Shown here: positions 41,271 to 51,036 of the stretch, one piece after another | Layout: the number at the start of each line of letters is the position of its first letter | Numbering within the stretch: position 1 is the stretch's first letter | Source of the DNA: an uncultured Collinsella sp. | Lineage (GTDB): Bacteria > Actinomycetota > Coriobacteriia > Coriobacteriales > Coriobacteriaceae | Length of the DNA stretch: 64,000 nucleotides | Assembly: GCA_900538305.1 (NCBI GenBank) | Contig: UPXY01000001.1 | Location: forward strand, 192,931-256,930 | Direction: 5' to 3' | Program-made: the position numbers and the translations under genes | The notes under the pieces: model-generated | Seen by the model: the letters and a program-made list of their open reading frames with translations, nothing else | Told to the model about the DNA's origin: nothing | Databases searched by the model: none

Positions 41271-43949
41271 TTGAAGGAATACCTTGCCTCCGCTGAGGAC
41301 GTGCTCTCCGAGCAGTCCACGAACGCGGAAACCGGCCTAACCTCTGCCGAGGCGCAGGCGCGCGCGGCGAAGTTCGGCCCCAACAAGCTCAAGGAGGAAG
41401 AGAAGACCCCGCTGTGGATTCGCTTCTTCCAGCAGATGGCCGACCCCATGGTCATCATGCTCATCGTCGCGGCCGTCATCTCGGCCGTAACCGGCATGAT
41501 CCAGGGCGAGTCCGAGTGGGCCGACGTGATTATCATCATGGCGGTCGTGATCATCAACTCCGCCCTCGGCGTGATCCAGGAGGCCAAGAGCGAAGAGGCG
41601 CTCGCCGCTCTTCAGGAGATGAGTGCCGCCCAGTCCAAGGTCATCCGCGATGGCAAGCAGATCTCGCTGCACTCCAGCGAGCTCGTGCCCGGCGACATCG
41701 TGCTGCTCGAGGCCGGCGACGCGGTTCCCGCCGACTGCCGCGTGCTCGAGAGCGCTTCCATGAAGATCGAGGAGGCCGCCCTTACCGGCGAGTCCGTCCC
41801 GGTAGAGAAGCACACCGACCCGATCGCGCTCGACGGCGCCGACGACGTACCGCTCGGCGACCGCAAGAACATGTGCTACATGGGTTCCACCGTGGTGTAT
41901 GGCCGCGGCCGCGCCGTGGTGTGCGGTACCGGCATGGACACCGAGATGGGCAAGATCGCCGGCGCGCTCAACGATGCCAAGGAAGAGCTCACGCCGCTGC
42001 AGGTGAAGCTCGCTGAGCTCTCTAAGATTCTCACCGTCTTGGTGATCGTCATCTGCGTGGTCGTCTTCGCTGTCGACGTGCTGCGCGCCGGTATCGGCAC
42101 CGTCGCCGCCGAGCCGCACATGCTGCTCGATACCTTCATGGTTGCTGTGTCGCTCGCCGTCGCCGCGATTCCCGAGGGCCTTGTCGCCGTCGTGACGATC
42201 GTGCTCTCCATGGGCGTGACCAAGATGGCTAAGCGCCAGGCGATCATCCGCAATCTCAGTGCGGTTGAGACCCTTGGCTGCACGCAGGTTATCTGCTCCG
42301 ATAAGACGGGCACGCTCACCCAGAACAAGATGACGGTCGTTAAACACGAGCTTGCCGCTCCCGAGGAGAAGCTCCTCGCGGGCATGGCGCTGTGCTCCGA
42401 TGCCAAGTGGGACGAAGATGCCGGCGAGGCCGTGGGCGAGCCCACCGAGTGCGCGCTCGTGAACGACGCCGCCAAGATGGGCATGAAGGGTCTGGACGAG
42501 GAGCACCGGCGCGTGGGCGAGGCTCCGTTCGACTCCGGCCGCAAAATGATGTCCGTCGTGGTCGAGGAAGCCGATGGCAACTTCGAGCAGTACACCAAGG
42601 GTGCGCCCGACGTGGTCGTGGGGCTCTGCACGCAGGTGTATGACGGCGATAAGATCGTTCCCATGACCGACGAACGTCGCGAGCAGATTCTGGCCGCCAA
42701 CAAGGCCATGGCCGACGAGGCGCTGCGCGTGCTCGCGCTCGCCAGCCGCACCTACACCGAGAAGCCTGTAGACTTCGCTGCCGAAGCCCTCGAGAACAAC
42801 CTTGTGTTCTGCGGTCTCTCTGGCATGATCGACCCCGAGCGCCCCGAGGTGGCTCCCGCCATCGCCGAGGCCCAGGGCGCCGGTATCCGCACCGTTATGA
42901 TCACGGGCGACCACATCGACACCGCCGTGGCTATCGCCAAGAACCTCGGTATCGTCGAGGATCGCAGCCAGGCCATCACCGGTGCCGAGATCGACAAGAT
43001 GTCTGAGGAAGAGCTCGATCAGAACATCGAGAAGTACGGCGTGTACGCTCGCGTTCAGCCCGAGCACAAGACCCGCATCGTCGAGGCGTGGAAGTCAAAG
43101 AACAAGATCGTTGCCATGACGGGCGACGGCGTGAACGATGCGCCCTCCATCAAGCACGCGAACATCGGCATCGGTATGGGCATCACCGGCACCGACGTCA
43201 CCAAGAACGTTGCCGACATGGTGCTTGCCGACGATAACTTCGCGACCATCATCGGTGCGTGCGAAGAAGGCCGCCGCATCTACGACAACATCCGTAAGGT
43301 TATCCAGTTCCTGCTCTCTGCGAACCTCGCCGAGGTCTTCTCGGTCTTCGCGGCGACGCTCATGGGCTTCACCCTGTTCCAGCCCATTCAGCTGCTGTGG
43401 GTGAACCTCGTCACCGACTGCTTCCCCGCGCTCGCGCTCGGTATGGAAGAGGCCGAGGGCGACGTCATGAAGCGCAAGCCGCGTAACGCCACCGACGGCG
43501 TGTTCGCCGGCAACATGGGTCTCGATACCGTGGTCCAGGGCCTCATCATCACCGTGCTCGTGCTCGCCAGCTTCTTCTGCGGCGTGTACTTCGACCTGGG
43601 TGTCATCGACCTTTCCAAGCTGGCCACCTCCATGGCCGACGAAGAGGGCGTCATGATGGCGTTCATCACGCTCAACATGGTCGAGATCTTCCACTGCTTC
43701 AACATGCGCAGCCGCCGTGCTTCGATTTTCCACATGAAGAAGCAGAACAAGTGGCTGTGGGGCGCCGCGTTCCTCGCACTCGTTCTCACGCTTATCGTGG
43801 TCGAGGTCGACGCGCTCTCGATGATCTTCTTCGGTGTGGAGCATCTCGAGCCCAAGGGCATGGTCACGGCGCTTGCGCTCGGCTTCCTGATCATCCCGCT
43901 CGTGGAAATCTACAAGGCCATCATGCGTGCGGTGGAGAAGGAGAAGTAA
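41271..43949 (+). CDS. Calcium-type P2 cation-transporting ATPase
   Basis: Ion pump of the SERCA/PMCA-like P2 group in the cytoplasmic membrane, predicted to export Ca2+. The 892 aa show the A-domain TGES, the phosphorylation site CSDKTGTLTQNKM near residue 344, KGAPD, and the hinge GDGVNDAPSIKHANIGIGMG. Predicted cation ligands are kept: M4 AAIPEGLVAV (Glu), M5 SANLAEVFSVF (Asn, Glu) and M6 NLVTDCFPALALG (Asn, Thr, Asp). This fits Ca2+ rather than K+ or H+. The start is a TTG at 41271 with GGGAGG 7 nt upstream; a longer frame to ATG 41214 adds an atypical 19 residues. Monocistronic with a large terminator. Confidence 0.92.
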   Translation: MKEYLASAEDVLSEQSTNAETGLTSAEAQARAAKFGPNKLKEEEKTPLWIRFFQQMADPMVIMLIVAAVISAVTGMIQGESEWADVIIIMAVVIINSALGVIQEAKSEEALAALQEMSAAQSKVIRDGKQISLHSSELVPGDIVLLEAGDAVPADCRVLESASMKIEEAALTGESVPVEKHTDPIALDGADDVPLGDRKNMCYMGSTVVYGRGRAVVCGTGMDTEMGKIAGALNDAKEELTPLQVKLAELSKILTVLVIVICVVVFAVDVLRAGIGTVAAEPHMLLDTFMVAVSLAVAAIPEGLVAVVTIVLSMGVTKMAKRQAIIRNLSAVETLGCTQVICSDKTGTLTQNKMTVVKHELAAPEEKLLAGMALCSDAKWDEDAGEAVGEPTECALVNDAAKMGMKGLDEEHRRVGEAPFDSGRKMMSVVVEEADGNFEQYTKGAPDVVVGLCTQVYDGDKIVPMTDERREQILAANKAMADEALRVLALASRTYTEKPVDFAAEALENNLVFCGLSGMIDPERPEVAPAIAEAQGAGIRTVMITGDHIDTAVAIAKNLGIVEDRSQAITGAEIDKMSEEELDQNIEKYGVYARVQPEHKTRIVEAWKSKNKIVAMTGDGVNDAPSIKHANIGIGMGITGTDVTKNVADMVLADDNFATIIGACEEGRRIYDNIRKVIQFLLSANLAEVFSVFAATLMGFTLFQPIQLLWVNLVTDCFPALALGMEEAEGDVMKRKPRNATDGVFAGNMGLDTVVQGLIITVLVLASFFCGVYFDLGVIDLSKLATSMADEEGVMMAFITLNMVEIFHCFNMRSRRASIFHMKKQNKWLWGAAFLALVLTLIVVEVDALSMIFFGVEHLEPKGMVTALALGFLIIPLVEIYKAIMRAVEKEK

Positions 43950-43975
43950 GCCTCGCCGCTTGATATCGTCCTGTC

Positions 43976-44061
43976 GACCCTCCCGGATTTCCCCTTCGCT
44001 TGTCCTCGGCGCTTCGCGCCTGCGGAATCGCTCAGAGGGAGATCCGGGAGGGTCTTCTGTT
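43976..44061 (+). terminator. Terminator-like large hairpin after the P-type ATPase gene
   Basis: GACCCTCCCGGAT (43976-43988) and ATCCGGGAGGGTC (44042-44054) are perfect 13-bp arms with a 53-nt loop, followed by TTCTGTT. The rest of the 369-base gap to 44318 shows no gene and no clear promoter. Confidence 0.65.
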
Positions 44062-44318
44062 AACGCGCTCGCGGCGGCACGTATCCTCTTGTCCGCACGC
44101 ATGATGGCCAGCGGTGGTAGGACAGTATATAGAGTGCGTGGGGCATGTGGGATGTTTAGGGCGTCTACCTGTTGCGGGGACAATCGGTGTGTCCGTCTGT
44201 ATCCAAATTTCCGTTCATGCGTGCAAACGAGGCGCTTCGTGAGACAATAGGCGCAATGGTTCGCTTGATAGGGCGCGGAATTTGATCGTCGCGCCCGCGC
44301 ATGGGAGGCGGGTTGCCA

Positions 44319-44909
44319 ATGGAGGATATTCAGGCTCTCGGGCAGCAGACGGGCGAGATCGAGGGGGCGTTGGCGGCGGTGAATGCCGACATCGCCGAGG
44401 TGACGAGCCAGATCGAGCAGAACAAGGCGGTGATCGAGCAGGCGCAGGCTACGATCGAGCAGAACAAGGCGGTGATCGAGCAGGCACAGGCGGCGGTTAC
44501 GCAGCTTGAGGCGGAGGTCGAGGCAAAGCATCAGGCGGCTGCGGAGTACGAGGCGAAGCTTGCCGAGGTGCGAGCTCAACTCGAAGAAGCCCGCGCGCGC
44601 GAGGCGGCTGCCGCGGCTGCTGCGGCGGAGGCTGCGGAGGCCGAGGCTGCGGCGATGGCGGAGCAGTCGGTTGCGGAAGAGCCTGTGGTCGATGCTCCCG
44701 AACCCGAGCAGCAGGCTCGCATCTGCCCGGTATGTGGCGCTGTTATCGAGGCTCACTTCAACTTCTGCCCCGGTTGCGCGCATCCGGTGGCGGAGCTTTT
44801 TCCGGTCGAGCCGGCAGAGGTGCACAAGCGCTGCCCGCAGTGCGGCAAGATCTGGGATGACGATATGAACTTCTGCGCGGACTGCGGCGTGCCGCTTGTG
44901 GTTGGCTAA
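44319..44909 (+). CDS. Coiled-coil protein with C-terminal double zinc ribbon
   Basis: The 196 aa start with a long heptad-like coiled coil (about 1-110). It includes an exact tandem repeat of TIEQNKAVIEQAQA type and an Ala/Glu-rich stretch with nine successive Ala. Two zinc ribbons follow: CPVCGAVIEAHFNFCPGC and CPQCGKIWDDDMNFCADC. Such proteins often scaffold or bind nucleic acid, but no specific role is known. The start at 44319 follows GGGAGGCGGG; TTG 44313 and ATG 44301 are alternatives. The stop lies 9 nt before rsgA, so the two are probably co-transcribed. Confidence 0.75.
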   Translation: MEDIQALGQQTGEIEGALAAVNADIAEVTSQIEQNKAVIEQAQATIEQNKAVIEQAQAAVTQLEAEVEAKHQAAAEYEAKLAEVRAQLEEARAREAAAAAAAAEAAEAEAAAMAEQSVAEEPVVDAPEPEQQARICPVCGAVIEAHFNFCPGCAHPVAELFPVEPAEVHKRCPQCGKIWDDDMNFCADCGVPLVVG

Positions 44910-44918
44910 GGCATCCGC

Positions 44919-46070
44919 ATGGCAAAACGGCCGCAGGGCAAGGCGCGGCGCACGGGGAAGCGGCGTGCTGCGACAACAGACGAAAGCGGCGTCATCGCCG
45001 CACTTCCCAAGATCGATGCCCTGCACGATGTCCCGGCATTTCAAGATCTTCGGCTCGACGATGCTCAGCGCGCGTCCTTCGACGCCTTTTGTTCGGATGC
45101 TGAAGATGCTGAGCAGATGCAGATAGGGTGCGTCGTTCGGCTCGACCGAGGGTTTCCCTTGGTGGCGACCGAGACCGAAACGCTTCGTGCTGAGCATGCG
45201 GTCGGTTTTGCCAAGCAACGCAAAGATGAAGCGTCGCTGCTTCCTGCCGTGGGCGATTGGGTGGCGCTGCGCCGTGCGCCCGGGCACGACATGGGCGTGA
45301 TCGAGTGCGTGCTGCCTCGACGGACGGTCTTCGAGCGCTGGCGCGGCAAGAACCGTGGCGAGCGCCAGGTGCTCTGTGCGAATGTCGATACGATTCTTGT
45401 GGTGCAGCCGCTCGGCGCTGGCGAGGTGCTTCTGGGGCGCATCGCCCGTTCGCTCGTGCTCGCGGCGGATTGCGGAGCTCGTGCCGTCGTGGTGCTCACC
45501 AAAGCGGATCGCTGCACCTCCGAAGAGCTCGATCGAGAGCTTGGGCGCGTGAGGCGCCTGGTGGGCGAGAATGTCCGCGTGATCGTGTCCTCGTCTGCTA
45601 CAGGCGAGGGTCTTGATGAGGTTCGAGCCTGCGTGCCATCTCAGACCTGCGCGATGATCCTTGGAGAATCGGGCGCGGGCAAGTCGACCATGTTGAATGC
45701 TCTGTTGGGACACGAGGCGCTGGAAACGGGTGCGGTGCGCGAACGCGACGATGCCGGCCGTCATACCACGGTGGCGCGTGTAATGGTGAAGCTTCCCGGT
45801 CCGTGCGGCGTGATCGCGGATGCCCCGGGGCTGCGCAGCCTACCGCTCGTAGGGCACGAGCGCGGACTCGCACGGATGTTTCCCGAGGTTGTCGAGGCGT
45901 CGCGCGGATGTCGATTCAACGATTGCACGCATACGCACGAACCCGGGTGCATGGTGCGCGCGGCGGTCGCGTCGGGCGAGATCGACGAGCTCCGGCTCGA
46001 GGTGTTCCAGGGTCTGGCCGAAGAGATGCGCGTGAGCGCCCAGAGCCTCGATCCGGATATCCATCTGTAG
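44919..46070 (+). CDS. rsgA: Ribosome small subunit-dependent GTPase A
   Basis: Late 30S maturation GTPase. The 383 aa have an OB-like N-terminal domain. The circularly permuted GTPase order follows, with G4 (VVLTKADRC) before G1 (GESGAGKSTMLNALLG near residue 249) and G3 (DAPGLRSLPL). The zinc knuckle C-x4-C-x-H-x6-C is at CRFNDCTHTHEPGC. About 50 extra basic residues precede the OB domain. The ATG has AAGG about 8 nt upstream. It shares an operon with the zinc-ribbon gene. Confidence 0.94.
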   Translation: MAKRPQGKARRTGKRRAATTDESGVIAALPKIDALHDVPAFQDLRLDDAQRASFDAFCSDAEDAEQMQIGCVVRLDRGFPLVATETETLRAEHAVGFAKQRKDEASLLPAVGDWVALRRAPGHDMGVIECVLPRRTVFERWRGKNRGERQVLCANVDTILVVQPLGAGEVLLGRIARSLVLAADCGARAVVVLTKADRCTSEELDRELGRVRRLVGENVRVIVSSSATGEGLDEVRACVPSQTCAMILGESGAGKSTMLNALLGHEALETGAVRERDDAGRHTTVARVMVKLPGPCGVIADAPGLRSLPLVGHERGLARMFPEVVEASRGCRFNDCTHTHEPGCMVRAAVASGEIDELRLEVFQGLAEEMRVSAQSLDPDIHL

Positions 46071-46395
46071 CGGGCTCGCGGGGTTCGCGACGGGCGAACG
46101 ACTTCTTGCTGCAGCTGGATGGGCTAGATGCCCGTAGCATGGTGCCCCACGAGCGCATACACCTGCCTAAAACCTGAATTGACCGCTTCTTCTCCCTGCT
46201 GGGTGTTTGTGTGAAGCGCTTCAAAATACCTTGCTGCATATCCTGGTGAACCTTGCGCGCATCTGGCACAGCGAGACAGATTGCGACAAGGGTTCTGCAA
46301 GGTCGCGAGGGACTTTCTTATATTTCCAGCCGGCCTGTGCGCCGTCCTTTTCACAATTGAATCGAACACGCAGGCCACGAGGCGGGGGGTGCGAG
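46071..46395. other. Non-coding leader between rsgA and the Tad operon
   Basis: No gene. It contains the 12-bp perfect palindrome TGAAGCGCTTCA (46212-46223), like half-spaced LacI/GalR-family operators, and a small hairpin GTTCGC-GCGAAC (46085-46098) just after rsgA. No strong promoter hexamers were found, yet the Tad operon promoter must lie here. Confidence 0.5.
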
Positions 46396-47238
46396 ATGAA
46401 GCGCGGGGTTCGGCTAGCGATAAGCGTTGCTTCGGGCATCTTGGCGTTTGCCCTGGCATCGTGGTATGGCGCGTCTATTCGGGCGGAGGCGGCGCACGAG
46501 CGGCAAGAGCTCCTTGCCGCGTACGGGGGCGACGTGGTGAGCGTCTGCGTCGCGACGCGCGATGTCGATGCGGGCGAGCTGATCGATGAGGGAGATATCG
46601 AGCTTACGGAGTGGGTCGCGGGGCTTTTGCCAGCCGATTCCGCAACGTCGATAGACGAGGTCGTTGGCAAGCGAGTCACATCGAACATACCCGCGCGAGC
46701 CGTGCTCTGCCCGGCGTACTTTCAGGAACGTGGCGGCACGCTCGAAGTTCCCGAGGGGAAGGTCGCCGTCTCGGTGCCGGTGGATTCCGCGCATGCGGTG
46801 GGTGGCACGCTCGCATGCGGAGACACGGTCGACGTGTACCTGGCGGGAACCGGTATCGCCGATCGCGTCTGTCGTGCACAGGTCATCGCGACGAGTGCGG
46901 ACGAAACCGGTGGAACATCGGCCGATTTGAGCTGGGTGACGGTTGCGGTCGCGCCCGATCGTGTCTCGGAGCTCCTGGCGGCCACGGCGAAAGGGTCGGT
47001 AAGCCTGGTCGTCCCAGGGTCTGATGTCGAAGGCTTGGACGAAGAAGTGTCGTCTGATGCGGACGAAGGGCGCGAAGCGGAACGGTCAGAGACGGCGAGG
47101 GGTGCCGCAAGCGACGGCGAAGCCGCGGCGCAGGAGGCAAGGTCTGTTGGGAGCACGAACGCTGCGCCCGGTGGGGATGCTGCGAATAACGGTGGCGCCG
47201 CGGGCACGGAAGCAGAATTTGGAGGAGATGCAGAATGA
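46396..47238 (+). CDS. cpaB: Flp pilus assembly protein CpaB (RcpC)
   Basis: The 280 aa have an N-terminal membrane helix (GVRLAISVASGILAFALASWYGASI) and an SAF domain (VSVCVATRDVDAGELIDEGDIE). The RcpC-type beta domain (GTLEVPEGKVAVSVPVDSAHAVGG, CGDTVDVYLAG) follows. The last 70 residues are low-complexity Ala/Gly/Glu. In other bacteria CpaB/RcpC sits near the secretin; here no secretin gene is present, as in Gram-positive Tad systems. First gene of the Tad operon, overlapping cpaE by 4 nt. Confidence 0.87.
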   Translation: MKRGVRLAISVASGILAFALASWYGASIRAEAAHERQELLAAYGGDVVSVCVATRDVDAGELIDEGDIELTEWVAGLLPADSATSIDEVVGKRVTSNIPARAVLCPAYFQERGGTLEVPEGKVAVSVPVDSAHAVGGTLACGDTVDVYLAGTGIADRVCRAQVIATSADETGGTSADLSWVTVAVAPDRVSELLAATAKGSVSLVVPGSDVEGLDEEVSSDADEGREAERSETARGAASDGEAAAQEARSVGSTNAAPGGDAANNGGAAGTEAEFGGDAE

Positions 47239-48716
47239 GACAGCTATGGTTTGCCTATTGCTCGAGCGATGACTACGCCGTCGTTCAGCGGGAGATCGAA
47301 CAGCGAGAGCGCGGGGCATGTGTGCTGCGCATAGATGATCTAGCGCTTCTCGAGCGACTTGCGATGTCATTTGCGGGTAAGGTGTCGGGCACGATGGTAC
47401 TTGCACGGGGTTTGGGCATCGAGGCGCATGCAACCCTTGTCGAGCGCATGGCGCGGGTCGAAGGGGCGGGACGCGTGGTCGTGCTTGTCGAGGACATTGA
47501 TCCCGCGCGTATCGCGCCGCTCTTCTATGCGGGCGCCGTCGAGGTGATTCCCCTCGAGGAGGTGCGAGTGCGCCGGGGAGCTGTGGCGGCGCAGCAGGGC
47601 GAGCGTGAGACGATGCCATCGGCACCGGGGCTTTCACCCGAAGACACCAGCGATCTTCGGATGGCGAGCGCGCCTCTGCGCAGTTCGGGCGGGCAGCGGG
47701 TAGCGGCAGCGCGTAGCGATCGTGACGCGTGTACGGGGGATGCCTCGGCTCAGGTGGCACCCATGCGAGCCGAGGGGTTGGAGATCGTAGAAGCGGAAGA
47801 TCTCGACGAGCCGGAACCGGAGCCGCCACTCGCGGCACGAGCTGCAAAGCAGCATGTGGAGACGAGCAAAGGAAGACGGGCTCCCGTGGTATGCGTCGCC
47901 TCTGGCCGCGGGGGTTCGGGCAAAACGACGATTGCGACGGCGATGGCATGCTTCGCGGCTCGTTCGGGATTGCGAACCGCTCTGCTCGATCTTGATCTTA
48001 TGTTCGGAAACGCCTACACGATGCTCGGTGTGGAGGAACCGCGCGATATAGGCTCCATTCTCGAGCCTTCGGTGCCGGGTGAGCTTTCTGAGGCGGACAT
48101 CGTGAGGGCATCGATGCGCGTTGCGCCGGGATTGACGCTGTGGGGACCTCTCGGTGTACCGGAGCGCGCTGAGCTTTTGGGCAAGCCGCTTGAGCTCTTG
48201 CTCGGCGTGCTGCGCGCCGAGGCGGATGTGGTGATCGTCGATACCTCCACCACGTGGACGGACGCCGTAGCGGCGATGGTCTCTTCGTGCGACCGTTGCC
48301 TGGTGGTGGGCGATGGCGCCGTGGGCAGCGCAGAGTCCATGCAACGGATTATCGCGATGATAGGGAGGTTCGGGATTCCGCGTACGCGCATGACCTGCGT
48401 GGTGAACCGCGTCGGCCAGCGCGGATGCTCCGGAGATACCGCGCTGCGCATCGAGATGAAGGTTGCTCTAAGCTCCAAGGCGCGCGTTGCCGATGGCGGA
48501 AGCAACCTCTCCGCACTTGCAGAAATCGGTCGCATGGACGAAGCGACGCGTTCACAGACGCCGTTCGGCCAGAGCATCCGAAGGTTGACCTCGCAGCTCT
48601 TGCGTGAGCTGGGGTGTCCCGTTTCGGAGGAACCCGGTCGAGAAGACGCGCATGGCGAGACGCCTGCGCGCCCTCGCTTGCATCTTCCTTGGAAGAACGT
48701 CGGTGAAGCGGCATGA
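47235..48716 (+). CDS. cpaE: CpaE/TadZ-like ATPase of the Flp pilus system
   Basis: MinD/ParA-like ATPase that localises the pilus machine. The 493 aa start with a receiver-like domain lacking clear phosphorylation residues. A 100-residue disordered linker rich in Glu/Pro follows, then the ATPase with deviant Walker A ASGRGGSGKTTIATAM, the switch DLDLMFGNAYTMLG and ADVVIVDTSTTWTDAV. It starts in the cpaB stop (ATGA) and ends overlapping cpaF, so it is translationally coupled on both sides. Confidence 0.88.
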   Translation: MRQLWFAYCSSDDYAVVQREIEQRERGACVLRIDDLALLERLAMSFAGKVSGTMVLARGLGIEAHATLVERMARVEGAGRVVVLVEDIDPARIAPLFYAGAVEVIPLEEVRVRRGAVAAQQGERETMPSAPGLSPEDTSDLRMASAPLRSSGGQRVAAARSDRDACTGDASAQVAPMRAEGLEIVEAEDLDEPEPEPPLAARAAKQHVETSKGRRAPVVCVASGRGGSGKTTIATAMACFAARSGLRTALLDLDLMFGNAYTMLGVEEPRDIGSILEPSVPGELSEADIVRASMRVAPGLTLWGPLGVPERAELLGKPLELLLGVLRAEADVVIVDTSTTWTDAVAAMVSSCDRCLVVGDGAVGSAESMQRIIAMIGRFGIPRTRMTCVVNRVGQRGCSGDTALRIEMKVALSSKARVADGGSNLSALAEIGRMDEATRSQTPFGQSIRRLTSQLLRELGCPVSEEPGREDAHGETPARPRLHLPWKNVGEAA

Positions 48717-50044
48717 GTGTCCTCGAGCGTGCGAAGCGCGTGCGAAAAAGCGGTCGCGCGACACGTGGATCCGGCGCACGCTCTGCAGAGCATAGAGAGA
48801 CTCTTCGATCGGTGAAGCGCGCCGCCATGGAGCGGGTGGGGTTTGCCGAGGTTGCGCATCTCGCTGCGGAGCCGGACACGAAACGCGCCCGTGCCGAGTT
48901 GAGGCCGGCGATCGAGGCGGTTCTCAACGCACAGGGACACGAGGACATGGAGGATGAAGAGCGCGAACGCATCGTTGCCGAAGCGCTCGACGACGTGGTT
49001 GGCTTGGGTCCCTTGCAGGAACTCATCGAGGACGAAGCGGTGAGCGAGATCATGGTGAACGGCTGCGCCTCCACGTATATCGAGCGGAAGGGCACGCTGC
49101 ATCCACTGGGCGCGCTCTTCGACGATGACGAGCAGATCAGGATTCTCATCGACCGGATTCTGTCGCCGTTGGGTCGCCGCGTGGACGAGCGGAGCCCCAT
49201 CGTGAACGCGCGCTTGCAAAGCGGCTACCGCGTGAACGCAGTGGTGCCGCCGGTGGCAATCGACGGCACGGCGCTCACGATCAGGAAGTTCTCCAATCGG
49301 ATCAGCTCGCTTACGGAGCTAGTCGGCCTTGGGTCGTTGCCCGATTGGTATGCGCGGCTACTCTCGTATGCCGTCGTCTTGCGGCAGGATCTTGCCGTCG
49401 CCGGTGGGACAGGGTCGGGCAAGACGACGCTGCTCAACGCGCTGTCGTGCGAGATTCCGGTAGGTGAGCGCATCGTGACGATCGAGGATTCCGCGGAACT
49501 CAAGTTCGCTCGGCACCCACACGTGGTTCGGCTTGAAGCGCGTGCGGCTTCAATCGAGGGGGAGGGGGAGGTGAGCATTCGCGATCTGGTGACGAACGCG
49601 CTTCGCATGCGGCCGGACCGCATCGTTGTGGGCGAGGTGCGCGGTGCCGAATGCATCGATATGCTCCAGGCGATGAATACCGGTCACGATGGGTCGCTTA
49701 CCACGCTTCATGCGGGAACCGAGGAAGAGGCGATCGTACGCCTCGTGCTGCTTGCGCGCTACGGCATCAACCTTCCCTCGGAGCTTATCGAGGAACAGGT
49801 TGCGATGGCGCTCGACGGCATCGTCATGTCCGAGCGCAGGGCAGATGGCAGGCGCTTCGTGTCTTCGTATTCGGGGGTTCGTCGCGGTGCACACGGTGGC
49901 GTGGAACTTGAGCGCTACGTCTCGTTCGATAGCGCGGAAGCTGCGTGGGAGCTGGTGTGCGAGCCGCCGTTCATCGAAGAGGCTCTGCATGCAGGGAGGC
50001 TTTTGCAGGAGGAGGTGGATGCATGGCGGACTATGTGCCCATGA
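48713..50044 (+). CDS. cpaF: Tad pilus secretion ATPase CpaF/TadA
   Basis: Hexameric type II/IV secretion-like ATPase that powers pilin assembly. The 443 aa contain the CpaF N-domain (EELIEDEAVSEIMVNG-like segment), Walker A VAGGTGSGKTTLLNALS, the Asp box (RIVTIEDSAELKF), Walker B region RMRPDRIVVGEVRGAE and the His box GHDGSLTTLHAGT. Full length. It overlaps cpaE by 4 nt (ATGA) and tadB by 22 nt. Confidence 0.95.
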   Translation: MSVLERAKRVRKSGRATRGSGARSAEHRETLRSVKRAAMERVGFAEVAHLAAEPDTKRARAELRPAIEAVLNAQGHEDMEDEERERIVAEALDDVVGLGPLQELIEDEAVSEIMVNGCASTYIERKGTLHPLGALFDDDEQIRILIDRILSPLGRRVDERSPIVNARLQSGYRVNAVVPPVAIDGTALTIRKFSNRISSLTELVGLGSLPDWYARLLSYAVVLRQDLAVAGGTGSGKTTLLNALSCEIPVGERIVTIEDSAELKFARHPHVVRLEARAASIEGEGEVSIRDLVTNALRMRPDRIVVGEVRGAECIDMLQAMNTGHDGSLTTLHAGTEEEAIVRLVLLARYGINLPSELIEEQVAMALDGIVMSERRADGRRFVSSYSGVRRGAHGGVELERYVSFDSAEAAWELVCEPPFIEEALHAGRLLQEEVDAWRTMCP

Positions 50045-51036
50045 TGATCGCGGCAGCCGTTGCGGGAGGCGTTTTCACCATAACGGGATGCCTTCCCCGA
50101 AATGGGGAGGGGATCTGGATAGGAGGCACGCTCCAGGGCGGGGTTCGTGGAGGCGGCGCGCAAGAAGCCATCGTTGTCCTGCTTTGCCGAGCGGGCGCGT
50201 CGGTGCCCGTCGCGGTTCGCGATGCCGCGGCCGTGAGGACCTGCCGGGGCGAGCTTCGACAGACACAATTGTTCGCTCGGGTTATCAAGGTGCTGCTCGG
50301 CGCATCATCGTCTGAAGCTATCCCCGCGGCGCGCGTTCCTGTGCGTGATTTCGAGATGGGCGTACTTGTCGCCGCGGTGCTGGCTGGCGGACTCGCGGGA
50401 TCGATTGGTCTAGGGACGGTGCTGGGCGTTGTAGTGGGTGCTGCGGCGGTCGTTGCATATCTGCGCCTTCGCGCGGCGCGCCGTACGCACGAAGAACGCC
50501 GCCGTGTCGCATCGGCGATGCCGGAGGCATTCGCAGCGCTTTCCATCGCGCTTGGTTCCGGGCATACGCTTGCGCAGGGGATGCGTTTCGTGGGCAGCCA
50601 TGCCGAAGAACCCGTGCGGGGCGAGTTCCTGCGCGTCGCTTGTGCCATCGAATGCGGTATTCCTGCGTCCGAAGCCCTCGACGATCTGCTCATTCGGCTT
50701 CCCGCGCCCGGTCTTGGCTTGGTGTCGCTCGCGCTCAAGATCTCGCAGCGCACGGGCGCCCCGCTTCGCGAGCTCCTTGCTGAAGCCGCCGATATGGCCA
50801 ACGAGCGCATCGCACTTGCGCGCCAGCTCGAGGTCAAGACGTCGCAAGCGAGGATGTCCGCGCGCCTTGTCGCATGGATGCCTGTTGCTATGGCATGTGC
50901 GCTGGCAGTTGTTTCCGCAGATTATCGTCGCGGTATCGCCATGCCCGTTGGGGCGGGAAGCGCTGCGGTCGCGTTCGCACTGGATTTCTGCGCATGGATG
51001 ATCATCCGAAGGATCATGAGGATCGATGTGGGGTGA
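50023..51036 (+). CDS. tadB: Tad pilus inner-membrane platform protein TadB
   Basis: The 337 aa form a GspF/T2SSF-type platform protein. N-terminal helices (MMIAAAVAGGVFTITG; GVLVAAVLAGGLAGSIGLGTVLGVVVGAAAVVAYL) precede the cytoplasmic T2SSF core (ALSIALGSGHTLAQGMRFVGSHAEEPVRGEFLRVACAIECG). Two C-terminal membrane spans end at AWMIIRRIMR. GGAGGAGG upstream selects ATG 50023, inside the cpaF end. Confidence 0.87.
   Translation: MADYVPMMIAAAVAGGVFTITGCLPRNGEGIWIGGTLQGGVRGGGAQEAIVVLLCRAGASVPVAVRDAAAVRTCRGELRQTQLFARVIKVLLGASSSEAIPAARVPVRDFEMGVLVAAVLAGGLAGSIGLGTVLGVVVGAAAVVAYLRLRAARRTHEERRRVASAMPEAFAALSIALGSGHTLAQGMRFVGSHAEEPVRGEFLRVACAIECGIPASEALDDLLIRLPAPGLGLVSLALKISQRTGAPLRELLAEAADMANERIALARQLEVKTSQARMSARLVAWMPVAMACALAVVSADYRRGIAMPVGAGSAAVAFALDFCAWMIIRRIMRIDVG

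Noticed and set aside
43095..45764. 889-codon minus-strand frame over the P-type ATPase, zinc-ribbon and rsgA genes
   Set aside because: It spans three clear plus-strand genes and a terminator, with no family resemblance; an artefact of codon composition.
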